Positions 1-8,603 are shown, counted from the first letter of the stretch. The stretch is DNA of 64,000 bases from Desulfobacterales bacterium (GCA_024226555.1 JAAELO010000336.1:1-64000); one strand, 5' to 3'. Numbers and translations are program-made. The notes: generated by a model not told the origin, from the sequence alone.

Positions 1-54
1 AACTATGGATTAGTTAATAAAAATCAGAAGAAGAAATAAAACTAAAGCTTTTAT

Positions 55-130
55 AGGGAATCTCTAATAACTGTTCTTTTGGCAAAATACTTTGTATTTT
101 ATCCAAAATTTTAATTATTAGAGATTCCCT
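55..130. repeat. Perfect 16-bp inverted repeat, possible terminator or mini-element
   Basis: Arms at 55-70 and 115-130 are perfect reverse complements (AGGGAATCTCTAATAA), with a smaller nested hairpin around 84-100. The ends resemble the termini of the inverted-repeat family found at 1263, 7825 and 15182, so this may be a short member of that family. It lies directly after the stop codon of the minus-strand gene ending at 135 and could end its transcription. Confidence 0.6.
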
Positions 131-134
131 TAAA

Positions 135-1163
135 TTATTCCTTGAATATGACTTTAAAGGAGTTGTTAGGAATAACTTTAAGGTTCCATCTGGCTAACTG
201 ACTCTTGCAGAATATCAATCTCCCCTTCTTCTGAGTTTTGTACAATATAGTCCCGGGTTTTCTATTTTTTTCTATTATTATTTTTACAAGTTTTGCTGCA
301 TCTTCACCCATGACCTTGCCACTGATAACCATTCCTCCGATAAGCTGATTCTTTCCTATCTGATTTTCATGTACTGTAAATGCCGGAATGGGCGAATTCT
401 TAGAAATCCACTCTGCAATTTTCTCAGGTTTTATATACCTACCGCCCTTACCACGCATTGCCAGGTTTCCGGCTACAAGAAGTATGTCATATTTTTTTTG
501 TTTGCTTTCACGTATGTGTTTTTTCCATTCTGTAAAATTTCCGGTCATCTTCACATTCGCCTGAATATTTAATATTTTGAATTCTGTTTTTCCGAGCAGA
601 TCATTCTGAAAAAAAGCGCGCGCAGTTGGGCTGTCTCCAAGAAGAATGAGAGCTTTTCTTACATCAAGGGTTACTAATTTTGCCATTTTAATAATTGTCA
701 GTTTTATCAGTGGACGTTCAAGTATACCTGTAACATTTCTATACTCAAGCAGCCAGGGGTATGAAAGCCTGATATTTGCATTTATCCCCATAAAAACAAT
801 TGGTGTTTTCTTACCGATACGTGGAACCATCAGGTTCAGTCCATTATCATCACTGATAATGACAATGTCTGGGTTAACAGTTTTACAATATGCCAGAGCT
901 TCATCCGCTTTTTTTTCAAAATCGCTTTGTGGAATTAATTTGGTATGCATTTCAAATTCATAGAATCGGTAATAAGGTTCTTTCAGTATTTTTTTTACGC
1001 CGTTTGACATGTCATTAACCCATTCAAATCGAGCTTTCCTGCTGTAGCTGTGTATTATCAATACCTTTTGTTCCCCAGCAAATATAACTTCTAAACCAAA
1101 CATCAGACTTAGAATAAAAAGTATAACCAGAATTTTTAAGTAGTTTTTTATCATCTTATGCAC
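135..1163 (-). CDS. ABC transporter substrate-binding protein (PF04392-like)
   Basis: The 342-residue product starts with a hydrophobic segment (about residues 9-29) that reads as a signal peptide or membrane anchor. An opening VLIIHSYSRKARFEW segment then matches the HSY-x-W pattern typical of the ABC_sub_bind family (PF04392). The rest fits a two-lobed periplasmic binding fold of usual length. The family binds small ligands, in some members amino acids or related compounds, in the periplasm; the ligand here cannot be told. No permease or ATPase gene lies beside it, so it is either an orphan binding protein or a sensor input. The family call is by eye; the alternative is a generic type I periplasmic binding protein. 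Confidence 0.7.
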   Translation of the reverse strand: MHKMIKNYLKILVILFILSLMFGLEVIFAGEQKVLIIHSYSRKARFEWVNDMSNGVKKILKEPYYRFYEFEMHTKLIPQSDFEKKADEALAYCKTVNPDIVIISDDNGLNLMVPRIGKKTPIVFMGINANIRLSYPWLLEYRNVTGILERPLIKLTIIKMAKLVTLDVRKALILLGDSPTARAFFQNDLLGKTEFKILNIQANVKMTGNFTEWKKHIRESKQKKYDILLVAGNLAMRGKGGRYIKPEKIAEWISKNSPIPAFTVHENQIGKNQLIGGMVISGKVMGEDAAKLVKIIIEKNRKPGTILYKTQKKGRLIFCKSQLARWNLKVIPNNSFKVIFKE

Positions 1164-1262
1164 CGTTTAAACTTTAAGGTTCGATATCAATAAAAATTGA
1201 ATCATTTAAACTGAAATACAGATATTTACAAATGAAGAGAATCAATACTTTTCGTTAAATAA

Positions 1263-1447
1263 AGGGAACCTCTAAAAACTATAAATTTGATTGAAATACA
1301 AGGATGAGAAATAAATAATGAGCCGATTCGTTTATAAAAAGCATTTATTTTATAAAGTTTACAGTTTTTTATTTCGAATAATTCTGTTGTTTTGTTTTTT
1401 TAACAACATAAGTAGTTCAGTCAAAGAGCAGTTTTTAGAGATTTCCT
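1263..1447. repeat. MITE-like inverted-repeat element, copy B (185 bp)
   Basis: The left end AGGGAACCTCTAAAAACT (1263-1280) and the right end (1430-1447) are inverted repeats matching at 16 of 18 positions. The interior carries GAAATACAAGG near the left end and AAAGAGCAG near the right end, shared with the copy at 15182. A long internal block around GTAAACTTTATAAAATAAA is shared in opposite orientation with the copy at 7825. It has no coding capacity, which fits a non-autonomous element or a mobile hairpin. Confidence 0.8.
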
Positions 1448-1582
1448 AAAATAATTAACTTAATAATAACCTGATATGAATACAAAATCAATTGATATGC
1501 CTAACTATGATTTATAATATTGTTTTTTCAAACTATTGATTCCCGATTCATATTTCACTAAAAAAATTTAGAAAAATATTCT

Positions 1583-1622
1583 CGGGAATGACTAATCTTA
1601 GTTTTTTGTATTAGAGATTCCC
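1583..1622. repeat. Imperfect hairpin with MITE-type end
   Basis: GGGAATGACTAAT (from 1584) faces TATTAGAGATTCCC (1609-1622), an imperfect inverted repeat whose right arm is the same terminal sequence as the repeat at 115-130. It lies in the 598-bp gene-free stretch 1164-1761, which otherwise shows only the element at 1263-1447 and AT-rich sequence. Confidence 0.5.
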
Positions 1623-1761
1623 ATAATATGTTTATCAAACTTTTCAAAAGTTTAGCTTTCGGCAGAAGGTTTTTTCTTTGTGAAATTATTTTACTGAAAA
1701 AATTTATTCCAAAATAAGTTGAAATTTTACTATACTTCTATATTGTAAAAACTAGAATAAA

Positions 1762-3123
1762 TTAGAATGTATAGGTGATATCAAGAAAAAACCTGTCATT
1801 ATTTCCTATGTCACTAAACATTGTGTTAGTACCGGTTTTGTAGAATATAACACCTCCGTAAAGCTTGATTGAGTCTGTCCATTCATATTCGGCAGTAAAA
1901 CGCTGATAAGCACCTTCATCACCATCGCCAAGTGTTAGAGCAATAAAAGCAAGGTTAAGTTTTTCATTAAAGAAATCCCGGGATATTCTAAATACCGATT
2001 GAACGATATTTTCGTCCTGTCCACCTGTTTTTATACTATCATCAAAATCTATAATAAATTTATTCATAACTTCAAGAGAAACAGTAGTATCAGTAATACC
2101 TGAATATTCAAACCCTATTAAGTTATCATTTCTTGAGTATGTTTCAGTTGAATTGGTATATTTCAAATCCTCAAAATAGGCTGATTCTGCTTTATACAGA
2201 AAGTTACCAAAGGCAGCATTGATGGTTGCACCGTACATTTTAATTCTTGCATGTTTTTTTATAAAGCTTTCAACATAGAAAGTATCATCATAACCATCAA
2301 AGTAGTAAAATGCCAAATCCCAGCCAGTGAAATTGCCTTCAAGAGAAAAAGCATACTCATTATTTTCCAGAGTATTTTCAGGAAACTCCTCATTTGGGAC
2401 ATTGTATGGGTACATATAAAAATCACTTCCGTAGGAAGGCATTTTATTGTACCTGTGTTCATGAACCGCTATTGCGTAGAGAGAGAAATCACCAAAGAAG
2501 AAACCAAGTTTTGTCATCGCAACAGGAAGTCTCAGGTCTTTGATATCTGTTAGTCCTGGTTCCTGAAGATTCAGAGGATTTAAAACATCTGTTACGCGAA
2601 TATAATCTGATTTTCCCCATACAACAATCTGCCTTCCTGTTTTTAAATCCATCCAGTCTGTAAGGCTTCCTGAGATGTATGCCTCTTTAAGTTCGCCATC
2701 ATCTTCATAATCATCTAATACTTCATCTGTATATTTATTATCTCCATTGATATCATATGCAACGTCATAAAATGCTGATCCATTTACATAAAACTTCCAG
2801 TTTCCAAATAGTTTAGCATCAATTTCGAGCATTGCTTCACTTTTAAGGGATGAAAGGCCATCATATTCGGACGTGCTCTCATGTGCAAAATTATATGAAG
2901 TGTGTAGTTTTAAATGTCCACCGATACGTATTGATTTTTCCTCTGATCCTTTATCTACATTTTCATCAGATGAGATATCCTCATCATCTTCAAAGTCTTC
3001 ATCTATTGAAAAATCATCATCCTCAGTAATAACTTCATTTTTAGGAGTATCTTCAGCAAAAAGGTTTCCTGATACAAGAAGTAAAAAACAGGTAAAAAGT
3101 ACTATATAAAGAATTTTCTTCAT
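1762..3123 (-). CDS. Outer membrane beta-barrel protein, DUF1302-like
   Basis: The 453-residue protein has a signal peptide (residues 1-23, ending near LFAED), then a very acidic linker (about 25-60, runs of D and E), then a barrel rich in alternating aromatic residues that ends in the aromatic C-terminus DITYTF used for outer membrane insertion. The segment TGRQIVVWGKSDYIRVTDVLNP (split here: TGRQIVVWGK, SDYIRVTDVLNP) is typical of DUF1302 proteins. It is the last gene of an RND/LolA-like/barrel operon, only 2 bp after its neighbour. The likely role is the outer membrane part or acceptor of lipid or hydrophobic cargo moved by the RND protein; the substrate is unknown. Confidence 0.75.
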   Translation of the reverse strand: MKKILYIVLFTCFLLLVSGNLFAEDTPKNEVITEDDDFSIDEDFEDDEDISSDENVDKGSEEKSIRIGGHLKLHTSYNFAHESTSEYDGLSSLKSEAMLEIDAKLFGNWKFYVNGSAFYDVAYDINGDNKYTDEVLDDYEDDGELKEAYISGSLTDWMDLKTGRQIVVWGKSDYIRVTDVLNPLNLQEPGLTDIKDLRLPVAMTKLGFFFGDFSLYAIAVHEHRYNKMPSYGSDFYMYPYNVPNEEFPENTLENNEYAFSLEGNFTGWDLAFYYFDGYDDTFYVESFIKKHARIKMYGATINAAFGNFLYKAESAYFEDLKYTNSTETYSRNDNLIGFEYSGITDTTVSLEVMNKFIIDFDDSIKTGGQDENIVQSVFRISRDFFNEKLNLAFIALTLGDGDEGAYQRFTAEYEWTDSIKLYGGVIFYKTGTNTMFSDIGNNDRFFLDITYTF

Positions 3124-3125
3124 AA

Positions 3126-3935
3126 TTAAAGTCCCTTTTCAAGCCTCCTGATAGTGAACATATTCTTTTTAAGCTTCTGATTATATCTTGTATTTTTGAA
3201 TTTCATAACAGTCTGGTGAAGAACTTTTCTCCCAAGTTTTTTCTTCACATGCATCTCCTGGGTAGTCCATATTCCATCTATCTTTTTTAAGGACTTTACA
3301 AGCATGGTTTTTGTGTAATTACCATCATATGTCCACTTTTTAAAACCAATTACAAAGAATATATCCTGTCTTACATACACGTAACCTTTTTTATAACCAG
3401 TTTCTTCCATCACATCTTTTGATCTTGGAGTTGCCTGAATTATCCATACTTTGTGGCCTTTTACTTTAGTCTCTTTTTTTATAGAGTAATCAAAATCTTC
3501 AAGATCCATAGAGTTCATATCTGAATAGTTGAAATCAGAACCCATAAAACTACCACTTTTGTCCGATGATGCAATTCTCTTTGTCTTTTTGAGAGCTGGT
3601 AAGTATAACCACTGGTCATCATCTTTTTTTGATGTATCGTAATCGTAGGTTAAAAATCCGGTATTTCGAACATCAGCAGGGGATTGAAAAAACATGATTC
3701 GATGTGTATCCACACCAAAATCTTTTGTATAACTTTTTATCTGTCTGATTCTTCTATTGTTATTTTTGTCGATCAGAATCATTGTCATATCACTTATGGC
3801 ATTATCACCATCTTCTCTGTCATCAACCTTTTCCATTATTGCCCTTGCTTCAGGCTCATCTTTGCCTAAAGAAGTTGAAGATAAAAAAGTCAGACCAAAC
3901 ATTAATATTAGTAGAACAGATAGAGATCTTTTCAT
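3126..3935 (-). CDS. LolA-like outer membrane lipoprotein-sorting protein
   Basis: The 269-residue product has an N-terminal signal peptide (about 1-24) and a body typical of the LolA-like family PF17131: IMEKVDDREDGD near the start, PADVRNTGFLTYDYD, a DDQWLYLPALKKTKRI segment and GSDFNYSDMNSMDLEDF. Such periplasmic proteins accompany MMPL/RND exporters and DUF1302-type barrels and are thought to carry lipids between membranes. It sits between the RND gene (69 bp away) and the barrel gene (2 bp away), supporting one operon. It is not the housekeeping LolA, which is shorter and acts with LolB/CDE. Confidence 0.85.
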   Translation of the reverse strand: MKRSLSVLLILMFGLTFLSSTSLGKDEPEARAIMEKVDDREDGDNAISDMTMILIDKNNNRRIRQIKSYTKDFGVDTHRIMFFQSPADVRNTGFLTYDYDTSKKDDDQWLYLPALKKTKRIASSDKSGSFMGSDFNYSDMNSMDLEDFDYSIKKETKVKGHKVWIIQATPRSKDVMEETGYKKGYVYVRQDIFFVIGFKKWTYDGNYTKTMLVKSLKKIDGIWTTQEMHVKKKLGRKVLHQTVMKFKNTRYNQKLKKNMFTIRRLEKGL

Positions 3936-4004
3936 GTTTTACTCCTTAGAGGTTCCTTTATTCGTTTACATTTATATTACCTATACGATAGGAACAATTT
4001 TTAA

Positions 4005-6410
4005 TTATTTTCTGTTAACAAGTACCATAAGAGCTGGTGCTATAAAAAAGTCTGATAAAAGTGCAAGTACTATAGCAGAACCAGTTAGAACACCAAAGTT
4101 AAAATAGTTATTCATAGATGCAAACATGAATATATAAAATCCCATGGACAGTACACAGGTTGTCACTATCATTGCTCTGCCAGCAGTGTTTAGAGTTCTC
4201 ATTACAGCATCTTTAGCATCACCATTTTCTTCAAAATATCTCCTGAAGTTATGCAAAAAGTGAATTGTATCATCCACAGCAAGACCAAGGGCAATACTAC
4301 CAACCAACATTGTAAAAAGATCCATATCCATATTGAACCAACCCATTATGCCGATCATAAAAACTATTGGAAAAAGATTTGGGATCATACTTAAAAGACC
4401 TATTCTAAATTTTCCAATTAACAGAACCATTAAAAAAGATATTATTACACAAGCATATATATAACTTTTTGCCATGGATTTTATAGCAGCAAAAAGGGTT
4501 TGAGACATTAAAACAAGACTTCCTGTCATAATTACTTTTGCATCCGGGTATTTTTTCATAAGATGATCAGTTACAGATTGAATATAATCAACATAGGTTA
4601 TTACATCTTTAAATGGTACTCTTATGGAAAAACGGGCTTTTTGATAATTTTCATCTATGAAGTCTTCTCTGTCATCAGAAGAAGAGTTTCCGAACATAGT
4701 AAATTCATCTGTTATGACCCCCCTTGTTTTTGGGATAGAATAATATTCATCTTTTCCTTCATGGAGTGCTTTATTGATCTCTTTTATAAGAGATGTAACA
4801 GCCCATGCTTTTCCTGTTTTAATTTTGTTGTCCTCAAGATTCTCAACAAATTTAACACTCTCCTCTAACCTGTTAAGGATACCAGGGTCATAAAAACCAT
4901 TTACTTTCCCGCTATCAATGATAATCTCCATGGTAACGGTTCCTTTAAGTTCCTTATCAATTTTCTCAGTGGCAACCCTTATTGCAGAATCCTTGGGAAA
5001 CCATCCAAGAACATTGTGATGGAACTCAACCTTTAAAATACCCACAAAAGCAAAAATCAGAAGAAAACCTGAAATTATAAGAACATGAACTGGTTTTTCA
5101 GTGGAAATATTACCACAAAAATTAATGAACCTGTCAACCAAAGTATTTTTATTCATATCTTTCTCCTTCATTGATTTTAAAGGTAGAATAGATATTAAAG
5201 CTGGAAGAAGGACAATGGTATAAACAAAAGCTATTAAAACACCAAAAGCTGCAAAAACTCCAAGATCTGCAACTGGTGCTATTTCTGCAGTAGAAAAAGA
5301 CAGTAATCCACCTGCGGTAGTCATGCTGGTCATAAGAATAGCAAGACCTGAGTGACTCATTGCATAGCTAATAGCTTCTTTCTTATCATCTGTTTTGGCA
5401 AATCTTCTGAAAAAGATCACAAGGACATGAACGGAATCTCCCACACCAACAGCAAGTATGAAAGAGGGGAGAATTTGTGTTGGAAGTTTTAAAGGGGTTC
5501 CAAAAAAAGCCATCAGGCCAAGGGTTGATAGGAGAGATAGAATTACCACAACAAGAGGAAGAATAACTCCTGACATTCTTCTAAACATTATGAACAGAAA
5601 TACTGATATAAAAGCTATTGCAAGACCAAAGAACTTTCTCATATCTCCTAACATTGAAGTCTTTAGCATGTGGATAGTTGCTGATGAACCAGCAATATGT
5701 ATTGGCAAGTCCTTACTTCTGTATTTTTCTATGACTGAATATACGGCATCAATCACTTCACTGTTTTCAGAAACAGAAAGGTAGCTTATCTCTGAATTAT
5801 CGACAGTTTCAACTTCATCATCACCAAAATCGTCACCAATATCAAGATTCTCATCATCACTGTTGTCTTCTGAAGTGAAATTCTGTGTTTTTATAACAAT
5901 TGTTGTGAATTTACTGTTTTCAGATATTATAAGATTTTTAAAAAGTGGATTAGCAAGAACAGTTTTTTTAATTTCTGAAAGATCTTTCTCATTTTTTGGA
6001 AACACTTCTAAAAGATCTTCAACAATGATCTCATCATCTTTACCAATTGTATTTCTTGCATTAATCAGACTCGTAATATCTTTTACATATGGGACCTTTT
6101 CCCTTAGCTCTTCATGAATTGATTTGAGGGTTTTTAAAAAGTCAAAATCAAAAACTTCTTTAGGATTTAGTGCTATGATGATTAATTCATCTCTTCCGAA
6201 TTGCCTTCTAAACTCATCATAATCTTTTAAAACCTGTGAATCTTCATGGATAAAGCCTTCTGTTGAAGTGTCTATAGTTGTTTTTGGAAGTTGTGAGATG
6301 AACAGTAATACAAGACAAATCATAAATATTAATGTTTTATATCTGTTATCAAAAATGAATTCTGTGAAACGACCAAACCAATCTTCCATTTTGTTTCTTA
6401 AACCTGACAT
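4005..6410 (-). CDS. RND superfamily (MMPL-type) exporter
   Basis: The 801-residue protein has one N-terminal membrane helix (about 25-43), a periplasmic domain with an acidic stretch (near 180-200), a five to six-helix membrane block (about 250-420), a second periplasmic domain, and a second block (about 640-795). GVGDSVHVLVIFFRRF and GLAVDDTIHFLHNFRRYF mark the equivalent helix of each half, with the aspartates expected for proton coupling. This is the compact MMPL/HpnN-like layout rather than AcrB. It likely exports lipid or hydrophobic compounds together with the LolA-like and barrel proteins downstream. A TetR gene once lay 10 bp upstream; a duplication now separates them. Confidence 0.85.
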   Translation of the reverse strand: MSGLRNKMEDWFGRFTEFIFDNRYKTLIFMICLVLLFISQLPKTTIDTSTEGFIHEDSQVLKDYDEFRRQFGRDELIIIALNPKEVFDFDFLKTLKSIHEELREKVPYVKDITSLINARNTIGKDDEIIVEDLLEVFPKNEKDLSEIKKTVLANPLFKNLIISENSKFTTIVIKTQNFTSEDNSDDENLDIGDDFGDDEVETVDNSEISYLSVSENSEVIDAVYSVIEKYRSKDLPIHIAGSSATIHMLKTSMLGDMRKFFGLAIAFISVFLFIMFRRMSGVILPLVVVILSLLSTLGLMAFFGTPLKLPTQILPSFILAVGVGDSVHVLVIFFRRFAKTDDKKEAISYAMSHSGLAILMTSMTTAGGLLSFSTAEIAPVADLGVFAAFGVLIAFVYTIVLLPALISILPLKSMKEKDMNKNTLVDRFINFCGNISTEKPVHVLIISGFLLIFAFVGILKVEFHHNVLGWFPKDSAIRVATEKIDKELKGTVTMEIIIDSGKVNGFYDPGILNRLEESVKFVENLEDNKIKTGKAWAVTSLIKEINKALHEGKDEYYSIPKTRGVITDEFTMFGNSSSDDREDFIDENYQKARFSIRVPFKDVITYVDYIQSVTDHLMKKYPDAKVIMTGSLVLMSQTLFAAIKSMAKSYIYACVIISFLMVLLIGKFRIGLLSMIPNLFPIVFMIGIMGWFNMDMDLFTMLVGSIALGLAVDDTIHFLHNFRRYFEENGDAKDAVMRTLNTAGRAMIVTTCVLSMGFYIFMFASMNNYFNFGVLTGSAIVLALLSDFFIAPALMVLVNRK

Positions 6411-6564
6411 AATAAGCCCTCTAATCTTTTCTGACTGCAGTTAGTAGAATATTCAAAAATTCTTTTTGTATCGTTTCAACTGACAGATTATCTTTATCTG
6501 CAAATACATTAAATTTTATTGATAGGTTCTGTTGTTGCAAAAAAGAGATGCCTCAATCACCATC
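6343..6564. repeat. Direct repeat, left copy (about 222 bp)
   Basis: This stretch is nearly identical to 6794-7019, with a few substitutions and small indels. It covers the first ~22 codons of the RND gene, the 10-bp spacer and the last ~140 bp of a tetR gene. The intact RND gene uses this copy. Confidence 0.9.
6421..6564 (-). pseudogene. 3' remnant of a tetR gene (duplicate)
   Basis: The sequence repeats the 3' end of the intact tetR gene at 6872, including its stop codon (6421-6423), but carries small deletions (for example GTTGCAAAAAAG against GTTTGTAAAAAAG) and ends abruptly near 6564. It has no start and cannot make a regulator. Confidence 0.8.
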
Positions 6565-6793
6565 CTTTTAAAACTTTAAAATTCACTAATCGCAAGGCGT
6601 ATGCCAACAGAGAAATACTTAATGCAAACACTGTCAAATCACACCTTAAAAGGTTTTTAGGCTTTATGAAAAAGACTTTGAAATATTTAAATGTATATTT
6701 TCTATACATATTGCTGGTTACATATGGGTAGAAAATACACACATTTAAATTATGATATATAAAAAAATTATGCATAAACTTTTGAATCATTTA
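6565..6793. other. Unique segment between the two direct repeats
   Basis: This 229-bp block separates the duplicated tetR/RND junctions. Its minus strand can encode a short hydrophobic peptide ending in LVNFKVLKGW that continues into the repeat, but no known family is evident and no intact transposase is present. It may be a scar of an insertion that created the duplication. Confidence 0.4.
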
Positions 6794-6861
6794 CTGTTAT
6801 CAAAAACAAATTCTGTGAAACGACCAAACCAATCTTCCATTTTGCTTCTTAAACCTGACAT
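6794..6861 (-). pseudogene. 5' remnant of the RND exporter gene (duplicate)
   Basis: From the ATG at 6861 the reading frame matches the first residues of the RND protein (M-E-D-W-F-G-R-F-T-E) and then runs into unrelated sequence at 6793. It is a broken duplicate. Confidence 0.75.
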
Positions 6862-7019
6862 AATAAGCCCTCTAATCTTTTCTGACTGCAGTTAGTAGAA
6901 TATTCAAAAATTCTTTTTGTATCGTTTCAACTGACAGATTATCTTTATCAGCAAATAAATTAAATTTTTTTCTGATAGGTTCTGTTGTTTGTAAAAAAGA
7001 GATGCCCCCTATGACCATC
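6794..7019. repeat. Direct repeat, right copy
   Basis: This is the partner of 6343-6564. It contains the real 3' end of tetR (stop 6872-6874), the 10-bp spacer and a truncated RND start (ATG at 6861-6859, about 22 codons left). Confidence 0.9.
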
Positions 7020-7543
7020 ATATGAAGTATCAGTGGGTGAACATTTCTAAAAATACCTTTTTCTTTACCTTCATCAAGAATATCTATCAGAAGACCAACA
7101 ATCAGTTTAAAATCATTTCCAACAATTGCAGGAAAATTCTTGCCTCCTCCGGCATTCTCTCGCATAAGAATTTTTGGGAGGTATGGGTTCTCATACATCC
7201 TTTGAACAAGCCTACTTATAAAAAAACTGAGTTTCTCTTCAGGATTTTCAAGTTTCACCATTTGATCAATAAGATTTTTGGCTGATTCTCTAATGACATC
7301 ATGAATTACAGCAGCATAAAGAGTCTCTTTGTCACCAATGTTATAATAAAGAGTTGCTTTGTTTACACCTGCAACTTTTGCAATTTCATCAACTCTTGCC
7401 CCTTCAAAACCAACCTCTGCGAAAATTTTTGAAGCAGCATCGAGAATTTTTCTAGTGGTTATCTCTTTTTTAGAACATCTGGAGCATTGTTCTTCGTGGA
7501 CTTTCCCACAACAATCACTTATAATTTTATTTTTGAAATCCAT
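6872..7543 (-). CDS. TetR/AcrR family transcriptional repressor with Cys-rich N-terminus
   Basis: The 223-residue protein has a TetR-type helix-turn-helix at about residues 29-75 (ILDAASKIFAEVGFEGARVDEIAKVAGV, quoted in part as GFEGARVDEIA and NKATLYYNIGDKETLY), followed by a helical ligand domain. Before the DNA-binding domain lies an unusual segment with CC-x8-C-x2-C (DCCGKVHEEQCSRC) that could bind a metal or sense redox state. It most likely represses the RND/LolA-like/barrel operon: before the duplication its stop codon lay 10 bp from the RND start. A palindrome 30 bp upstream of its own start suggests autoregulation. Confidence 0.9.
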   Translation of the reverse strand: MDFKNKIISDCCGKVHEEQCSRCSKKEITTRKILDAASKIFAEVGFEGARVDEIAKVAGVNKATLYYNIGDKETLYAAVIHDVIRESAKNLIDQMVKLENPEEKLSFFISRLVQRMYENPYLPKILMRENAGGGKNFPAIVGNDFKLIVGLLIDILDEGKEKGIFRNVHPLILHMMVIGGISFLQTTEPIRKKFNLFADKDNLSVETIQKEFLNILLTAVRKD

Positions 7544-7572
7544 CTTATTTATATCCCTATTAATTTTTAAAC

Positions 7573-7586
7573 TAACTATTTAGTTA
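7573..7586. promoter_or_regulatory. Palindromic operator upstream of tetR
   Basis: TAACTATTTAGTTA is a 14-bp palindrome apart from its two central bases. It lies 30 bp upstream of the tetR start codon in an AT-rich promoter region, the usual place for a TetR self-operator. The gene-free stretch 7544-7824 holds nothing else I recognise. Confidence 0.55.
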
Positions 7587-7824
7587 AAATAAATAGTATA
7601 AAAAGTCAAATTTTCAATTTAAATAAGTTGTTAATTTTATCTCTTATAGGTTTAAATTGTAACTGATTTATACCACTTCTTGTTAAGAAGTGTGTATACA
7701 CAAAAGTACAACTCTTTTGTTATCTAATTTGAAGATCTAATACATTGAATTAGATCTTTATCATGCAGTATATTTACAAAAGCCATTGTGATTCTTTAAT
7801 TTTCTAATATTTTTATTCAACTAT

Positions 7825-8046
7825 AGAGAATCTCTAAAACTGCTCTTTTTCTGAAATACTTAAGTTGTTTTAAAAAAGCAAAACAACATAATTTATAACA
7901 ATAAAAAACTGTAAACTTTATAAAATAAAAACCTTTTTACAAACGAATCGTTTCGTTATTTTTTGTCACTCAGAGGTTTTATAAAACTAAAAGCTTTTAG
8001 AAACGTTCTATTTCATTAAAAAATTATAGTTTTAAGAGGTTACCCT
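7825..8046. repeat. MITE-like inverted-repeat element, copy D (222 bp)
   Basis: The left end AGAGAATCTCTAAAACTGCTC and the right end (8028-8046) are imperfect inverted repeats of the family. More than 70 internal bases (around AAAACTGTAAACTTTATAAAATAAA, quoted as ACTGTAAACTTTATAAAAT) match copy B at 1263-1447 in opposite orientation. The element's end overlaps the 3' end of the NifX-like gene and supplies its last codons and stop. Confidence 0.8.
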
Positions 8047-8349
8047 ATACTTATTGAGAACATTCTCAAGGGAACCTTTTATTCCATTATGTATTTCAAT
8101 ACCTTCATGTTGAAATAATTTAATAGCCTTTGGTTCACACTTATCAGCTATAACAATATCTGCTCCAATAGCCTTTAAAAACTGAGCTGATTTAACTGCA
8201 GCAATATTACCTAAGTTACTGTTTTCATTTTCATGTATTTCAAGTTTTTGTGTATTTGTATTGATGATAACAAAATACATACCCCTACCAAAATTCGGAA
8301 CGAGTTGAGAGTTAAGGTCTGTTCCATTTGTTGTAACAGCGATCTTCAT
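8032..8349 (-). CDS. NifX/NifB-family dinitrogenase iron-molybdenum cofactor-binding-like protein
   Basis: The 105-residue product matches the Fe-Mo-co biosynthesis fold (PF02579): MKIAVTTNGTDLNSQLVPNFGRGMYF (quoted as MKIAVTTNG and PNFGRGMYFVI), ENENSNLGNIAAVKSAQFL and GADIVIADKCEPKA. Members bind metal clusters or cofactors; many stand alone in anaerobes outside nif clusters, with unknown role. It is divergent from the sigma-54 regulator at 8604, and a -24/-12 promoter with upstream palindromes precedes it, so it is probably that regulator's target. Its last four codons and stop lie inside the inverted-repeat element 7825-8046, so the native C-terminus may have been slightly different. Confidence 0.85.
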   Translation of the reverse strand: MKIAVTTNGTDLNSQLVPNFGRGMYFVIINTNTQKLEIHENENSNLGNIAAVKSAQFLKAIGADIVIADKCEPKAIKLFQHEGIEIHNGIKGSLENVLNKYRVTS

Positions 8350-8427
8350 AATAACATCCAGATAAATCTAAAATTAATAAAACTTTTTTCCAATCCAAAA
8401 CAATTTTTAGGCTTCCGAATAAATATA

Positions 8428-8446
8428 TAGCAAGTTGTATGCCGTT
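8428..8446 (-). promoter_or_regulatory. Sigma-54 (-24/-12) promoter of the NifX-like gene
   Basis: On the minus strand the sequence reads CGGCATACAACTTGC: GG (8443-8442) and GC (8431-8430) are separated by exactly 10 bases, as required by RpoN. Transcription would start near 8418 and give a leader of about 69 nt before the ATG at 8349. Confidence 0.65.
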
Positions 8447-8514
8447 ATTAGCTGATGCTTGAACCCCTAAATATAGGTATTTAGAAATGTATTATGTATT
8501 AAAAACTTTTTGTA

Positions 8515-8562
8515 TTGCAATAATGCAAATATACAATGCGTTTTACCATTGCATTTATGCAA
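8515..8562. promoter_or_regulatory. Paired palindromic enhancer sites
   Basis: Two copies of a dyad, TTGCAATAATGCAA (8515-8528) and TTGCATTTATGCAA (8549-8562), are 34 bp apart centre to centre, about three helical turns. They lie roughly 100-145 bp upstream of the predicted start of the NifX-like gene and 42 bp upstream of the regulator's ATG, as expected for binding sites of the sigma-54 activator that could also autoregulate. Confidence 0.65.
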
Positions 8563-8603
8563 TATTAAATTGCTAAAAAATATTTAAAACGGTATTAGTA
8601 AAT

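Noticed and set aside
6565-6793. Insertion sequence between the direct repeats
   Set aside because: No transposase frame or terminal inverted repeats are visible; kept only as an unexplained segment.
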